NCBI GenBank assembly: GCA_949524905.1
Contig: CATINC010000017.1
Coordinates: 62,001-126,000 of the forward strand
DNA: 64,000 nt
Reading direction: 5' to 3'
DNA from: Opitutia bacterium UBA7350
GTDB taxonomy: Bacteria; Verrucomicrobiota; Verrucomicrobiia; Opitutales; Coraliomargaritaceae
Shown here: piece after piece, positions 1 to 10,682 of the stretch
Position numbering within the stretch: the first letter of the stretch is position 1
How the letters are laid out: each line of letters opens with the position of its first letter
Program-made: the position numbers and the translations under genes
The notes under the pieces: generated by a model
Seen by the model: the letters and a program-made list of their open reading frames with translations, nothing else
What the model was told of the DNA's origin: nothing
Databases searched by the model: none

Positions 1-198
1 CCGACCATGGCTGCAGAGGGACGACCCGCTCTAGAGGTGCATCTTTTGGAAGAGACTCAGCTGGATGCCGGTGCGCAAGTTGAGGTCGAGTGGCTGGAGT
101 TTCGTAGAGGTGAAAAGAAGTTTGAAACGGAGGAAGTTCTGCGGGCGCATATTGCAGAGGATGTTGCTTGGGCGCGCAAACGGGCGAGCCATGGCTGA
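1..198 (+). CDS. 3' end of an unidentified gene (partial)
   Basis: This is the tail of a gene that begins before the window: the frame is open from base 1 and closes with TGA at 196-198. The 65 visible residues are hydrophilic and charged, ending in an Arg/Lys-rich stretch. I see no catalytic motif and cannot name the product. Its last 8 bases overlap the ATG of the pseudouridine synthase gene at 191, which suggests one operon and coupled translation. The ATG at 7 is probably internal rather than a true start, but this cannot be settled from the window. Confidence 0.5.
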   Translation, partial: PTMAAEGRPALEVHLLEETQLDAGAQVEVEWLEFRRGEKKFETEEVLRAHIAEDVAWARKRASHG

Positions 199-1129
199 AC
201 GCATGATTCAATACTTTGTTCCGGATACGGTGCAGGGTCAGAGAGCGGATAAGGTCTTTGCGGATTCATTTGCTGATGTGAGCCGTGCACGACTTCAGCG
301 TGCGTTTGATTCCGGACGCGTCACTTATAAAGGGGTAATTATTGATAAGGGTTATAAATTGAACGGGCCGGGTAAACTGCATGCTAGTTTGGAGGAATTG
401 GAAAAGGGAGTCGGTCCCCAGGCGGTGGCGATTCCACTCGAGATTGTATATGAGGATGCTTCGATCGTTGTCGTGAACAAAGCTGCTGGAATGATCACGC
501 ACCCAGGTAACGGAACAAGCGAGGATACTTTAGTCCATGCTCTCCTCCATCATACCGATGGAGCCTTGAGCTCGGTAGGGAGTCCTGAGCGACCTGGTAT
601 TGTACATCGCCTGGATAAGGAGACCACCGGTTTAATTGTGGTGGCAAAAACAGATTTAGCACATCACCGGCTCGCAAGTGCTTTTAGTGAAAGAAATACC
701 TATAAATGTTATCAAGCATTCATATTAGGAGTGCCCTTGCTAAAATCTGGAACCTGTCGCGAGCCAATAGGAAGACACCCAGTTCATCGAACACGAATGT
801 CAGTCCAAGGAAGTGGGCGTACCGCACACACAGAATGGAAGGTTGAGTCGATATATGGAGACCAAGCAGCGCGAGTAACCTGCGTGATCCATACGGGTAG
901 GACGCATCAAATTCGGGTACATATGAGTCATTTAAAGCACCCATTGCTAGGAGATATTAGTTATGGATTTAAGGCAAACCGATTGCCCGAAATAGTAGTG
1001 CCGCGCGTGATGCTACACGCTGCAGAGTTGCACTTTCCGCATCCTGAGACCGAAAAGAAAGTCTGTTTAAAGGCCCCAGCACCGGCAGATTTTGAAATAC
1101 TTGAGCAAAGGCTGCGTGCTAGCAATTGA
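191..1129 (+). CDS. rluD: RluD-type 23S rRNA pseudouridine synthase
   Basis: Converts uridines to pseudouridines in large-subunit rRNA; the RluD branch acts on helix 69 in well-studied bacteria. The protein is 312 residues from ATG 191. An S4-like RNA-binding segment lies at about residues 8-75, followed by the synthase domain. The catalytic signature HRLDKETTG is at about 139-147 with the nucleophilic Asp at 142, and a second family motif, [12 protein letters not shown], lies further on. The frame is open back to 65, but ATG 191 gives the normal family length and overlaps the upstream stop by 8 bases. The 3' end overlaps the convergent phosphatase gene by 11 bases. Exact target uridines are inferred; RluC/RluD paralogues are hard to separate without alignment. 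Confidence 0.9.
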   Translation: MAERMIQYFVPDTVQGQRADKVFADSFADVSRARLQRAFDSGRVTYKGVIIDKGYKLNGPGKLHASLEELEKGVGPQAVAIPLEIVYEDASIVVVNKAAGMITHPGNGTSEDTLVHALLHHTDGALSSVGSPERPGIVHRLDKETTGLIVVAKTDLAHHRLASAFSERNTYKCYQAFILGVPLLKSGTCREPIGRHPVHRTRMSVQGSGRTAHTEWKVESIYGDQAARVTCVIHTGRTHQIRVHMSHLKHPLLGDISYGFKANRLPEIVVPRVMLHAAELHFPHPETEKKVCLKAPAPADFEILEQRLRASN

Positions 1130-2060
1130 GCGCCTCGCGGGCAAGGCCGTAACGAAGGTTATAGAAGGAATGCATCGCTGTTTCGCGCTGAGCATATTTT
1201 AGGACTGTTTCTATTGTTAAAAGGGAAATGGGGAGGATGTCTGCGCGGCGGGCGGGTAGATGCGGAATATTAAAGCGCTTATGAAGTGGGAGTTTAGCAA
1301 GCTCAGAACGCAATTTAGAAAGGGTTTTAAGCTTTAGAAAGGGAGAGGATGTTTCTATAGATTGATCTGCGCGAGCGGCAAGGATGGCGCGGGTAACGCT
1401 AGCCGCTCCACCCGTAATAATCAGTGGCCATTCTAAGGGCTGAAAATCAAAATCTTTCTTAGTTAATGTAGCGTGGATGTATTGAGAGATTTCAGCCTGA
1501 AGGATATCACTGAGAGGTATTTTGTGATCCTTGAGAAAGGCTTCCATAAGACGAACGGAACCCAGTTGGAGTGAAACTGCTTGCGTGATTTGATTTTTGG
1601 AAAAGCCAATGAGTTCGAGGCTACCTCCGCCAAGGTCCATTTGAAAAAAATGATCAAGACTTTTAAATTCTGGATCGCAAGCAAGTCCACGCCCGATGTA
1701 TTGGGCTTCCTGGTGACCGCTTAAGACCTGCATCTGGTGATTGGTTTGATTTTTTATGCAGTCGATGAACTGCGTGCCATTGCGCGCATCGCGCACAGCA
1801 CTGGTAGCTACCATACGAATGACTTCAGGCTCAAATTTTTTAGCTGAGCGAAGGAGTTTGCAGATACTCTCAAGGCCTTCATTCATTGCCGCTTCAGTGA
1901 GCTCAGGATCGGCATGACTGATTCCAGCGCTTATGCGAGTTTCAAGGGTCTCAGTAAAGCGTACTAGTAGATTGTTGTTGGGTGCCCTAATGCTGGCTAC
2001 CAATAGTTTAATAGAATTACTTCCGACATCAATGACGGCAACTGTTTTATCATATACCAC
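1119..2060 (-). CDS. Ppx/GppA family phosphatase
   Basis: Member of the exopolyphosphatase/guanosine pentaphosphatase family, which hydrolyses the terminal phosphate of polyphosphate or pppGpp in the cytoplasm. At 313 residues it is the short form with the two actin-like ATPase subdomains and no C-terminal HD domain. The phosphate-1 motif DVGSNSIK is at 11-18 and the phosphate-2 motif DLGGGSLEL at 142-150. The start is GTG 2060, because no in-frame ATG gives the conserved N-terminus. It runs against rluD and overlaps its stop by 11 bases, and it diverges from obg. Which substrate is preferred cannot be told from sequence. Confidence 0.85.
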   Translation of the reverse strand: MVYDKTVAVIDVGSNSIKLLVASIRAPNNNLLVRFTETLETRISAGISHADPELTEAAMNEGLESICKLLRSAKKFEPEVIRMVATSAVRDARNGTQFIDCIKNQTNHQMQVLSGHQEAQYIGRGLACDPEFKSLDHFFQMDLGGGSLELIGFSKNQITQAVSLQLGSVRLMEAFLKDHKIPLSDILQAEISQYIHATLTKKDFDFQPLEWPLIITGGAASVTRAILAARADQSIETSSPFLKLKTLSKLRSELAKLPLHKRFNIPHLPARRADILPISLLTIETVLKYAQRETAMHSFYNLRYGLAREALNC

Positions 2061-2124
2061 TGAATATAGATGTGCTGTGTGCTTTGCAGTTGCAATGCCT
2101 ATGTCAGACAGGCAAAGGTGATGC

Positions 2125-3132
2125 GTGTTTTATGATGAAGTGAAAGTTAGCTTTTCGGCAGGAAAAGGTGGTGATGGCTGCTTTAGCTTTCGTCGTGCGA
2201 AGTATGAACCCAAAGGTGGCCCAGATGGTGGCAATGGCGGTCGCGGGGGTGATGTGTTTATTATTGGTGATGAAAATGTTGCGGATTTGACGACCTTTCA
2301 TTTTAAGCCTGGTTGGAAGGCGCGTAATGGAGAACCAGGGCGTGGTAGTAATCAATACGGAGCACAAGGTGAAGCAATCGAATTAAAACTTCCGGTAGGT
2401 ACGGTGGTATTTGACCGGGAAACAGATAGAGTCGTGGCAGAGGTCACAGAGCACGGAGAGCGAGTTCTTTTGCTCGAAGGAGGTGAAGGTGGAAAAGGAA
2501 ATACGGTTTTTAAATCATCCACCAATCAGGCACCACGAGAATTTACACTGGGTAAGTCGGGTGCATCCGGTGACTATCGTTTAGTGATCAAGACTATTGC
2601 CGACGTGGGACTGATTGGATTTCCGAATGCTGGGAAATCCACTTTGCTGAATATGGTCACTAATGCCCATCCAAGGACGGCTGCTTATCCATTTACGACA
2701 CTTTTCCCAACGGTTGGGGTTTTGGAGTTTCCAGATGATTATGAACGGATAACCGTTGCGGATATTCCGGGATTAGTAGAGGGTGCTAGTGCCAATCGTG
2801 GCTTGGGGCATCGCTTTCTCAAGCATATAGAGCGCTGCAAGGTTTTGCTTGTCATGGTTGATATGGAAGGCACGGATGATCGAGAACCCATCGCGGATTT
2901 GCGAGTCCTGCAGAATGAACTAACTCTTTATAAGGCGTCTTTATCGCGTAAACCAGTACTCGTTGCGGCCAATAAAATGGATGAACCCAAAGCGCTGGAA
3001 AATCTGAAAGTTTTCAAGAAAAAATGTAAGCACCCATTGTATCCAATCTCTTGTGTGTCGGATGAAGGGTTTGATGATTTGAAGTCTGCGCTCCTGGAGA
3101 CCGTACTAAAAGTGCGAGCAAAGGAAAGCTAA
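2125..3132 (+). CDS. obg: Obg GTPase (ribosome assembly)
   Basis: Essential GTPase that binds the 50S subunit late in assembly and links growth to stress signals. The 335-residue protein has the Gly-rich Obg fold at about 1-158 (many GG pairs between 14 and 42) and then the G domain: G1 GFPNAGKST at 165-173, YPFTT at 198-202, G3 DIPG at 213-216 and G4 NKMD at 283-286. The variable C-terminal OCT domain of some homologues is absent. The start is GTG 2125, preceded by an AAAGGTG-like ribosome-binding site at 2114-2120. A nearby ATG at 2121 is out of frame. Only 8 bases separate its stop from the convergent exosortase gene. Confidence 0.95.
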   Translation: MFYDEVKVSFSAGKGGDGCFSFRRAKYEPKGGPDGGNGGRGGDVFIIGDENVADLTTFHFKPGWKARNGEPGRGSNQYGAQGEAIELKLPVGTVVFDRETDRVVAEVTEHGERVLLLEGGEGGKGNTVFKSSTNQAPREFTLGKSGASGDYRLVIKTIADVGLIGFPNAGKSTLLNMVTNAHPRTAAYPFTTLFPTVGVLEFPDDYERITVADIPGLVEGASANRGLGHRFLKHIERCKVLLVMVDMEGTDDREPIADLRVLQNELTLYKASLSRKPVLVAANKMDEPKALENLKVFKKKCKHPLYPISCVSDEGFDDLKSALLETVLKVRAKES

Positions 3133-3140
3133 GCGCAAGA

Positions 3141-4076
3141 TTAGGCTTCCGCGTCTGAGCGAAGTGCCGAACGAGTAGGGCCTCCCATCAGAATCCAAAC
3201 CGTACATAGGCAAGTCCAGAAACTTGCAGCGCCTACGATTTCATGCATGAGGTCGTATTGTGTCATGGTATGGGGAGCAAGCAGGACAATGGCAACGATG
3301 CGGACGGCATTAAAAGCCATCCCAGTAAAAAGTGCAGCAATGAGGTTTATTAACAAGCTAAGTGGACGCAGTCGCTGGTATAAAGTAAGTAGAAGGGCAA
3401 GTAGCAGGCTGGTTAGGATAACGCCAAAACCATTGCACTCAGAGGCGACCACAAAAGGGATTTGATTGACGCTAAGAATGAGTTGAGGTGCGACTTCAGC
3501 GCTCTCTGAAATACCTAATTCAACGGATTTTCCAAGGAGGTTAAGTAGCTTTGCACTCCATTCTCCGGCAAGCGAACGCAGCGGCCAGTCAAGGGTGCTC
3601 ATAAATGTGCTTAGAATAATAAAGGTTCCAAAGCTGGCGCAGGCGGTGTAGGCAATGCGTCGCAATTGTACCCCAAAGATAAAAAGCACAAACGCACAAA
3701 GGGCACTGCAATAGGCCGTCACGCTGATGCTGCTGAGAGTAATATTACGCAAAAAGGAGGGCTCTGTAAGGCGATTCAAGAAAAAAGTAATGAGGATACA
3801 GAGATACGCGAGAAGGAGGCTATTGCGAGCAGGGCTATTGAGGGCGAGTGTCTGGGTTACTGAAATTCGGTTAAAGTACGCCAAAATGAAAACTGCAAAA
3901 ACAAGAACCAATAAAGCATTGAAGAAACGGCTTTGGTCTTGAGCACTGTTTGCGATCCATTGAGTGAGTGGCCAAAAGACAAAGCCGAGGCTAGCAAATA
4001 GGACAAGGTTGAGCCAAAAGTCCCATTTTTTTGATTTTTCACAGAAGCTTTCCAGGAGTTGCTTGCGAAGCGACAT
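3141..4076 (-). CDS. Exosortase/archaeosortase family transpeptidase
   Basis: Multi-pass membrane protease/transpeptidase that in other bacteria recognises C-terminal PEP-CTERM tails and processes or anchors the protein during export. The three catalytic residues of the family are all visible: Cys in SECNGFG (residue 214), Arg in FNAVR (259) and His in the MHEIVG segment (278), set among about eight hydrophobic segments. The start at ATG 4076 lies 2 bases past the dnaE stop; an ATG at 4103 would overlap dnaE by 25 bases and add nine residues, and neither has a clear ribosome-binding site. No dedicated polysaccharide genes are adjacent. The export module at 12-18 kb and the PEP-CTERM tail at 58.9 kb are the possible partners in the window. 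Exosortase subtype not assigned. Confidence 0.85.
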   Translation of the reverse strand: MSLRKQLLESFCEKSKKWDFWLNLVLFASLGFVFWPLTQWIANSAQDQSRFFNALLVLVFAVFILAYFNRISVTQTLALNSPARNSLLLAYLCILITFFLNRLTEPSFLRNITLSSISVTAYCSALCAFVLFIFGVQLRRIAYTACASFGTFIILSTFMSTLDWPLRSLAGEWSAKLLNLLGKSVELGISESAEVAPQLILSVNQIPFVVASECNGFGVILTSLLLALLLTLYQRLRPLSLLINLIAALFTGMAFNAVRIVAIVLLAPHTMTQYDLMHEIVGAASFWTCLCTVWILMGGPTRSALRSDAEA

Positions 4077-4078
4077 GA

Positions 4079-7000
4079 TTAAGAGGCACGTTTCTTTTGC
4101 CATTTGCGCCGATTATCCTCGGCTTGAACGGGAAGTGCTTTTATTCGGATGCCTGCAACGGCAGGGTGCCGACACAGGGTTTTGTAGTTCTCGCTATTAA
4201 TGGTAATTTTGAGTGCTTTTGAGGATTCAGTTTCAAGAATTTGATTATCGATCAAGAAACTGACAGCAACTTCAGAACTATGTTCTGTGGCTGTGCCACT
4301 TTCACGACTTTCTTGGTATTCATTGTCAATGGTCTCGCGCAAAAGTGGCAGGAATTCTTCAGTTTTTCGGTCAGGATGCAGAATAAAGTTAATTCTCTGA
4401 ATGAGGCGAGGTATGGAGGTATCTAGATCAAAGACATCGTAGCCGTGGAGAGACATTTCGCCGTTACGACGAGCTATTTGACCCTGCAGAAGTATTAATT
4501 TTTCATCTTCTAGGCGCGAGCGGTTGCGTTCATAGGCTTCTGAAAACATGACGATTTCGTAGTTATGCTTGCGTGTTGCGATCGTGAAGATGGCAAATTG
4601 CTTGTTATCCTTTTTTGTGTAGCGGGTCTGAATTCCGCTAAGGATGCCGCAAAGACGAAAAGTGCTATGGTCATCGAAGTCTTCGAGTTGCTCTGGTCCG
4701 GCAAAGGTGTCGAGGGCTATATCGAGTGCACGGTATGAGTCCATGGGATGACCCGAAAGATAGAGCCCTAAAAGTTCTTTTTCGTAGGCAAGCTTATCAG
4801 ATTTCGGCATGGGGGGCGCTTCCTGCCATCCAATGAGTTCACTTCCATGTGTAATATTTTTATCAAAGATATCAAGTTGGCCATTTTTTATATCCTCTTG
4901 CTGCCGTCGGGCAACTTCCAGTAGGAGCGGAAGGTTCATGAGGTAAGTTGCTCGGTCATGACCCATTGAGTCAAAGGCGCCAGTTTTGATCAGATTCTCA
5001 ATTGCTTTTTTGTTAATATTTTTATCGAGGACTCGCGAAAGCAAATTGAGCAAGGATATGAATTTACCATGCTCGCGCCTCTCGTTTATAATGATCTCTG
5101 CAGCTCCTTCTCCAACGCCTTTGATGGCGGCCAGACCAAAGCGAATACTGTGTTCCTCCTCTTCTAAAACAGGGGTAAATGTGTGCCCTGAAATATTAAC
5201 ATCGGGGCTAAGAACTGGCAATTTTAAGGCATTACATTCATCAAGGAAGTGGCCGATTTTGTCGGAATTTCCTTGCTCAGATCCGAGCACGGCAGCCATG
5301 AATTCAACTGGAAAGTTGGCCTTAAGATAAGCAGTGCGGTAGCTGAGCATCGCATAAGCTGCAGAGTGGGATTTATTAAAGCCGTATTCCGCAAACTTTT
5401 CTAGAAGGGCAAAGATCGACTCTGCGGTTCTGCGATCAATATCATTGGTCACTTTGGCACCGTTGATAAAGACTTCCTTCTGGGTATCCATGACTTCTTG
5501 GATCTTTTTACCCATCGCTCGCCGTAGAATATCAGCGCCACCAAGTGTGTAGCCAGCAATAATCTGAGCCGCTTTCATGACCTGTTCTTGATAGACCAGA
5601 ATGCCATAGGTTTCTTTAACTAAATCCTCTAAGAGGGGATGAGGGATCTTAACAATACTAGGATCTTTTTTACCCTGAATAAATTGATCAATGAATTGCA
5701 TGGGCCCTGGGCGATAAAGGGCAATTAGAGCGATAATTTCTTCAAAGGAACTCAGGCCTATTTGACGACACAGCTTTTGCATCCCACCAGACTCAAGCTG
5801 AAAAACCCCGGTGGTGCGTCCACTGTTGAGGAGTTTAAAGGTAGCCTCGTCCTTTAGGGGTACTTTCTCGATATCAAAGTCGGCCAGCGAACGATTCTTT
5901 CGTACGTATGTTTGAGCATCATCGATAACTGTTAAGGTTTTGAGCCCAAGGAAATCCATTTTCAAGAGGCCGAGTTCCTCGGAGGGGCCTTTGGGGTATT
6001 GAGTGGTGAGATCACCCTCCTGAAGGGTTACGGGTACAAGATTGGTAATCTCCTGGTCTGCAATGATGACGCCGCAGGCATGCTTTCCGGTATTACGAAC
6101 CATGCCCTCAATAACACGGCCTTGGTCAATAATACTTTGCGCAACGGGATTCTCTTTCACTTCCTTTTGAAGTTGGGGGGATTTCTTCAGGGAAGCATCG
6201 AGCGAAATATTGAGCTCGTCAGGAATCATCTTAGCAATTTTGTTCGCCTGATGGTATTCGATCTCATTAACGCGGGCGAGGTCACGCACTACCATCTTTG
6301 CTCCAAAGGTGCCGAAGGTAATGATATTGGCAACACGGTCTTTGCCATATTTTTCTCGGACATAGTTGACGACGAGATCGCGTCGCCGCATACAAAAGTC
6401 GATATCAAAGTCGGGAGGTGAGACTCGTTCAAGATTTAGCATCCGTTCAAATAGTAACCCAAAACTCAGTGGGTCGATGTCAGTAATTTTAAGAACGAAG
6501 GCTACAATGCAACCTGCGCCTGAGCCGCGTCCGGGTCCAACGGGAATATCTTCTCGGCGCGCCCAGTCGATGAGATCCCAGACGATTAGAAAGTAATCAA
6601 CAAAACCAGTACCTGTAATAATGGCGATTTCGTAGTCGAGTTGCTCGCAGTATTTTCGGTCTTCTGGAGAGGCGTTTTTCCAGTCTGCGCGACAGGCGTC
6701 ATAGTCGGCGCCATAACGCTCTTTGAGGCCTTCCTTGCAGAGCTCAAAGAGGAAAAGACCATTGGCTTTAAATACTTTGCGCTGTTCTGGATCGAGCGAG
6801 ATTGGTTCCTCGCCATCGCGGGTGAGGATGGTATTTTTTTCTAACTCATAAATATCAAGGATTCGGTCAAAGTTGACTTCGTCTTGACCATTCTGGATTT
6901 CAATGGGTCGTTCATAGACCGGGTAATGATCTTCGCCGAAAGGGAGCTTAACCTCACACATTTCCGCAACCGCAGATGTATTTGTGATGGCTTCAGGGTT

Positions 7001-7789
7001 TTCTTTAAAGGCGAGTTCCATTTCATCTCGAGACTTTAGATAAAATTGCTTAGAATCATAACGCATACGATTTGGATTGCTGAGCATGGAGCCTGTTTGA
7101 ATACACAGTAGGGAATCATGAGGCTCCCAATCGCTTGCAGTTACGTAGTGGACATCGTTAGTCGCAACGACCTTAAGATCAAATTCAGTAGCAATTTTTA
7201 GAAGATCTGGGATGATGCGGCGTTGTTCTTCTATGCCGTGATCCATGAGTTCGATGATGAAGTATTCCTTACCAAAAATATCAATAAATTGGGCGGCAGC
7301 TTCACGCGCAGCGGCGTAATCGCCCTCAAGGAGGTACTGTGGGATTACTGCAGCAAGACAGCCAGAGAAAGCAATGAGTCCTTCGCTGTGGGCTGCAAGC
7401 GTTTCTAGGTCAGTGCGCGGGTTATAGTAGAAACCTTTGGTGTGTGCTTTAGAGACAAGTTTGCAGAGGTTTTGATAGCCCGTAAAATTGCGGGCAAGGA
7501 GGCCCATGTGAAAACTTTTTTGATTTTTCCGCTGCTCGCCTTCAGTTGCAAGGGTGGGTTCATAGACAAGGTAGATTTCACAACCTAAGAGGGGTTTGAT
7601 GCCATGTTTTTCTGCCTGCTTAAAAAATCCCGTGAGGCCGTAAAGGACGCCGTGATCGGTGATGGAGAGTGCCTTCATGCCAAGCTCTTCTGCGCGAGAA
7701 CAGAGACGGTCAATTCGCGAGCACCCGTCCAAGAGGCTAAAATCAGTATGGACGTGTAAGTGGACGAATTCGCGGTCTTTTTTAGGCAT
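4079..7789 (-). CDS. dnaE: DNA polymerase III subunit alpha (DnaE)
   Basis: Catalytic subunit of the replicative DNA polymerase. The 1236-residue protein is full length for the DnaE1 class. It starts with a PHP domain ([13 protein letters not shown] near residues 9-21, keeping metal-ligand histidines), followed by the C-family polymerase core with the catalytic acidic motif PDFDIDF at about 458-464, a helix-hairpin-helix region, and a C-terminal OB-fold region near 990-1080. Kept PHP ligands fit a PHP proofreading or structural metal site, though this is inference. ATG 7789 gives the conserved N-terminus [12 protein letters not shown]. The exosortase gene follows with no gap, so the two are probably co-transcribed. 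Confidence 0.97.
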   Translation of the reverse strand: MPKKDREFVHLHVHTDFSLLDGCSRIDRLCSRAEELGMKALSITDHGVLYGLTGFFKQAEKHGIKPLLGCEIYLVYEPTLATEGEQRKNQKSFHMGLLARNFTGYQNLCKLVSKAHTKGFYYNPRTDLETLAAHSEGLIAFSGCLAAVIPQYLLEGDYAAAREAAAQFIDIFGKEYFIIELMDHGIEEQRRIIPDLLKIATEFDLKVVATNDVHYVTASDWEPHDSLLCIQTGSMLSNPNRMRYDSKQFYLKSRDEMELAFKENPEAITNTSAVAEMCEVKLPFGEDHYPVYERPIEIQNGQDEVNFDRILDIYELEKNTILTRDGEEPISLDPEQRKVFKANGLFLFELCKEGLKERYGADYDACRADWKNASPEDRKYCEQLDYEIAIITGTGFVDYFLIVWDLIDWARREDIPVGPGRGSGAGCIVAFVLKITDIDPLSFGLLFERMLNLERVSPPDFDIDFCMRRRDLVVNYVREKYGKDRVANIITFGTFGAKMVVRDLARVNEIEYHQANKIAKMIPDELNISLDASLKKSPQLQKEVKENPVAQSIIDQGRVIEGMVRNTGKHACGVIIADQEITNLVPVTLQEGDLTTQYPKGPSEELGLLKMDFLGLKTLTVIDDAQTYVRKNRSLADFDIEKVPLKDEATFKLLNSGRTTGVFQLESGGMQKLCRQIGLSSFEEIIALIALYRPGPMQFIDQFIQGKKDPSIVKIPHPLLEDLVKETYGILVYQEQVMKAAQIIAGYTLGGADILRRAMGKKIQEVMDTQKEVFINGAKVTNDIDRRTAESIFALLEKFAEYGFNKSHSAAYAMLSYRTAYLKANFPVEFMAAVLGSEQGNSDKIGHFLDECNALKLPVLSPDVNISGHTFTPVLEEEEHSIRFGLAAIKGVGEGAAEIIINERREHGKFISLLNLLSRVLDKNINKKAIENLIKTGAFDSMGHDRATYLMNLPLLLEVARRQQEDIKNGQLDIFDKNITHGSELIGWQEAPPMPKSDKLAYEKELLGLYLSGHPMDSYRALDIALDTFAGPEQLEDFDDHSTFRLCGILSGIQTRYTKKDNKQFAIFTIATRKHNYEIVMFSEAYERNRSRLEDEKLILLQGQIARRNGEMSLHGYDVFDLDTSIPRLIQRINFILHPDRKTEEFLPLLRETIDNEYQESRESGTATEHSSEVAVSFLIDNQILETESSKALKITINSENYKTLCRHPAVAGIRIKALPVQAEDNRRKWQKKRAS

Positions 7790-7850
7790 TAAAATCTAAT
7801 TTGGAGCTGGATGGGCGGGAGGCAAGTTCAAGCTTACTTAGGGGAGTAAT

Positions 7851-8567
7851 TTAGCGTTTCTTTTGCCATTGTGGGCTTCTGAAACGATCTTTTTCTTGCG
7901 CAATTCTATCTCTTTGAAAGTATGGGCGCAGATCATCGGGCGTCTTAATAGGGATGGCCCAAGTTTGGCTTATCTTTGCAAGAAAGTTTGTTTGGAATTG
8001 AGGATATTTAAAGGTATCGGGTAGGTTCTCACGAAGGATGGATCCTTGAATTAGGAGGCCCTTACGAGTTCGCTTGAGAGCAGCTCCAGCTATTTTAGCC
8101 CCGTCGGAGCGAAGAACGTCGTTGGCGCTAGCTTCAAGAAAGCATTGGCTTGGATTTGGGGCGAGGGTTAAATTCGGGGAGTCACAGGCTCGAGGGCAGG
8201 GTGCAAGGTCGCAATCTACCTGAGCTTGCTTCAAAACTTCTAAAATACATCGGTGTAATTCTTGATAGATTTTTGTAGGTGGATTTCTGCTGGTAGGGAG
8301 GGTGTGTGATAGAATGATGCTATAGGTCCAGTCGTTGCGGTGATCGACAATCCCGCCTCCAGTACTGCGCCGACAAAGTTGGAGGTCTTTTGGGAAGATT
8401 TCTTTTATGCTTTTCCACTTTTGGGTATAGCCAAAGGTGATCGCAGGTTCGGTCCAGCCGTAATGACGAAATAAAGCAGTATTAGGGGGGCAAGACGATA
8501 GGAGGGAGGCATCCACTGCCATGTTATGGGCAGCGTCTCCGAAGGCGTTGGGTAGGGCAATAAGCAT
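7851..8567 (-). CDS. Lipoate-protein ligase A-like protein
   Basis: Member of the BPL/LplA/LipB fold that attaches lipoate (or transfers octanoate) to a lysine of dehydrogenase E2 or glycine-cleavage H proteins. In 238 residues it shows the ligand-binding motif RRSTGGGIVDH at 66-76 and the conserved lysine in KIAGAA at 158, which contacts the carboxylate in LplA enzymes. The C-terminal accessory domain of E. coli LplA is not evident, so it may need a partner or act as an octanoyltransferase. It lies 8 bases behind the sugar reductase gene on the same strand. Likely clients in the window are the sucB E2 lipoyl domain and its relatives. Confidence 0.75.
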   Translation of the reverse strand: MLIALPNAFGDAAHNMAVDASLLSSCPPNTALFRHYGWTEPAITFGYTQKWKSIKEIFPKDLQLCRRSTGGGIVDHRNDWTYSIILSHTLPTSRNPPTKIYQELHRCILEVLKQAQVDCDLAPCPRACDSPNLTLAPNPSQCFLEASANDVLRSDGAKIAGAALKRTRKGLLIQGSILRENLPDTFKYPQFQTNFLAKISQTWAIPIKTPDDLRPYFQRDRIAQEKDRFRSPQWQKKR

Positions 8568-8575
8568 TTCGATCT

Positions 8576-9481
8576 CTAAGCTCGAAGGGGCTCAATAAAG
8601 GTGATTTCATCCAGCTGTTCTTGAAAATCAATCGGCTGAGTCTTAAGTTTGCTGACGAGTGGATTGAGGTTAAAGGCCAGGATTCTGGGACGGCTTGAGC
8701 AGTTGGTGTTTTCTTTGACTTTTACCGGGCAGATGGATTCGGCGGGTAGACCTAAATGATTGAGAATACGCTGTCCCATAGTAAAGCGACTGAGGACTTC
8801 TGAACCGGCCCAATGAAAGAGGCCATGGAGGTCACGGCGTTCTGATAATTCTAGCATGACTTCGGCTACATTGCCGGCAGAGCACGGTTGGCGTAGCTCG
8901 TCGGTAAAGAGTTTTGCTTGTTCTTTTTCATGGAGGGTTACCAGAAGTTTTTCGTGAACACTCCGGTTGCCTGCCGGGCTATTACCCATGAGAATAGGGA
9001 TGCGCAAAACAACAGGATCTTCTTTGTTGCATGCTAGGACTTCTCGTTCAGCAATAAGCTTTGTTTGGCCGTAGAGGTTTGTCGGTATGGGGGTGTCAGT
9101 GGATCGGTATGGGGCTTCGCTAAGGCCGTCAAAAACCATGTCGGTAGAAATATGTATAAAACGAGATCCTAAGTGGGTGCTGAGTTGTGCCAGTTGTTTC
9201 GGAAGATCGATATTGATTTTGCGAGCAAGCTCAGGTTGTGCCTCTACGGTGCTAGGATTTGAGAGAGCAGCGCAATTGACAATAACATCGGGCCAAAGAT
9301 GGAGGATGAGTTCAGTTAAGGCTTCGAGGTTAGAAGCATCGAGTTGTGGGTTGCTGGCGATTCCAGTTAAGGTACAAGCTTGAGTATGGCTGAGTGCATT
9401 AAGGGAATGACCGCGTCGAAGAGCGGCTTTTGCGTAGGCATTTCCTAGGAGACCAGTGGCACCTGTCAGTAGAATTTTCAT
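8576..9481 (-). CDS. RmlD-like SDR (dTDP-4-dehydrorhamnose reductase family)
   Basis: NAD(P)-dependent sugar-nucleotide reductase of the extended short-chain dehydrogenase family; RmlD itself makes dTDP-L-rhamnose. From ATG 9481 the protein has 301 residues: the nucleotide-binding GATGLLG at about 6-12 and the catalytic pair YGQTK (Tyr 137, Lys 141). The frame is open to 9508, but ATG 9481 begins exactly at the Rossmann strand MKILLTGATG. Genes rmlA/B/C are not adjacent, so the substrate may differ. It is first in a two-gene unit with the LplA-like gene and diverges from hisC. Confidence 0.75.
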   Translation of the reverse strand: MKILLTGATGLLGNAYAKAALRRGHSLNALSHTQACTLTGIASNPQLDASNLEALTELILHLWPDVIVNCAALSNPSTVEAQPELARKINIDLPKQLAQLSTHLGSRFIHISTDMVFDGLSEAPYRSTDTPIPTNLYGQTKLIAEREVLACNKEDPVVLRIPILMGNSPAGNRSVHEKLLVTLHEKEQAKLFTDELRQPCSAGNVAEVMLELSERRDLHGLFHWAGSEVLSRFTMGQRILNHLGLPAESICPVKVKENTNCSSRPRILAFNLNPLVSKLKTQPIDFQEQLDEITFIEPLRA

Positions 9482-9542
9482 AATGATAAAACTTGGTTTT
9501 TGTTGCAATGAAGCAGTAAGGTGGCAATTTGGACAACATTTA

Positions 9543-10652
9543 ATGAATTACGCTGATTTAGCGAATGCCGGAGTTTTAGCGCAACCGGTCTATGAACCAG
9601 GAAAACCTATATCTCAGGTGGCTCAGGAATATGGGTTCTTGCCAGAGGAGGTTGCTAAACTGGCTTCAAATGAAAATCCATATGGGCCTTCGCCAAAAGC
9701 AAAGGCAGCGGGCCAGGCTCAATTAGAGCAAGCGCACATTTATCCTGATGGGTCCGGGCAGCTCTTAAGGGAAGCTATTGCAATCGAGCGAGACATTCTC
9801 CCAGAATGTGTTGTTTTAGGCAATGGATCCAATGAAATTATAGAGTTACTAGGGCACGTATTTTTGCGACCTGGGGTGGAGGTTGTTCTAGGAGCCAAAG
9901 CTTTTATTGTATATAAGTTAGTGGCGCGCCTGTTTGGTGCAACTGTTGTAGAGATTCCAATGGACGGATTTTCGCATGATTTAAAAGCAATGCAGGCAGC
10001 GGTTACTGAAGAGACTCGGCTTTTGTTTGTGGCGAGTCCCAATAATCCGACCGGGGCAGCAAACGCCGCTGAAGATTTGTTAGCTTTAGCGGAGGATTTG
10101 CCAGAGCATGTAATCCTTTGCTTGGATGAAGCTTACGCAGAGTATTTAGACGCGGCACCCGATATGCGTGCGGCAATCTCTGAGGGTCATAAAGTAATTT
10201 GTCTGCGAACCTTTTCCAAAATTTATGGCCTTGGAGGATTACGAGTAGGCTACGGTTATGGGAATCGTGACTTAGTGGACTTATTACAACGCGTACGCCA
10301 ACCTTTTAATATCAATTCAGTTGCTCAGGCTGCCGCCATTGCAGCCCTTAAAGATATAGACTTTTGCCAGGGATGTCGCCGTGAAAATGCTATTGGTCGT
10401 GAGGTTTTAGATTCTGGATTAAATGCTATGGGTTTAGAAACTTTTGGTGGTTCGGCAAATTTTGTGCTGACAAAGGTCGGTAACGGCAATGCATGTTTTA
10501 AGGCGCTGCAATCAAAGGGCATAATCGTGCGGCCGTTGAATATTTATGGTATGCCTGAATACGTTCGTATAACAATCGGGACACCCCAAGAGAATACGCG
10601 ATTATTAAAAGCGATGAAGACTTGGTCACTTAGCGAGTTTATGCCCGCATAA
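9543..10652 (+). CDS. hisC: Histidinol-phosphate aminotransferase
   Basis: PLP-dependent class I/II aminotransferase of histidine synthesis, converting imidazole-acetol phosphate to histidinol phosphate. The 369 residues include SNENPYGPSP near the N-terminus, SPNNPTG, DEAYAEY, and the PLP-lysine motif RTFSKIYGLGG with Lys 226. The frame is open from 9456, but ATG 9543 avoids overlap with the divergent reductase gene and gives the family length. No other his genes are present, which is common for hisC outside operons. Broad-specificity HisC proteins can also act on aromatic or phosphonate substrates, so the exact role is likely but not certain. Confidence 0.88.
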   Translation: MNYADLANAGVLAQPVYEPGKPISQVAQEYGFLPEEVAKLASNENPYGPSPKAKAAGQAQLEQAHIYPDGSGQLLREAIAIERDILPECVVLGNGSNEIIELLGHVFLRPGVEVVLGAKAFIVYKLVARLFGATVVEIPMDGFSHDLKAMQAAVTEETRLLFVASPNNPTGAANAAEDLLALAEDLPEHVILCLDEAYAEYLDAAPDMRAAISEGHKVICLRTFSKIYGLGGLRVGYGYGNRDLVDLLQRVRQPFNINSVAQAAAIAALKDIDFCQGCRRENAIGREVLDSGLNAMGLETFGGSANFVLTKVGNGNACFKALQSKGIIVRPLNIYGMPEYVRITIGTPQENTRLLKAMKTWSLSEFMPA

Positions 10653-10682
10653 ATTATAGTTTATCTACAACGGTTTTTTTTG

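Noticed and set aside
5999-6421. A 140-codon open frame on the plus strand inside dnaE
   Set aside because: It is antisense to the polymerase core, and the minus-strand frame has clear conserved motifs.
9456-9542. An earlier start for hisC at 9456
   Set aside because: It would overlap the divergent reductase gene and adds residues without family similarity; ATG 9543 gives the normal length.
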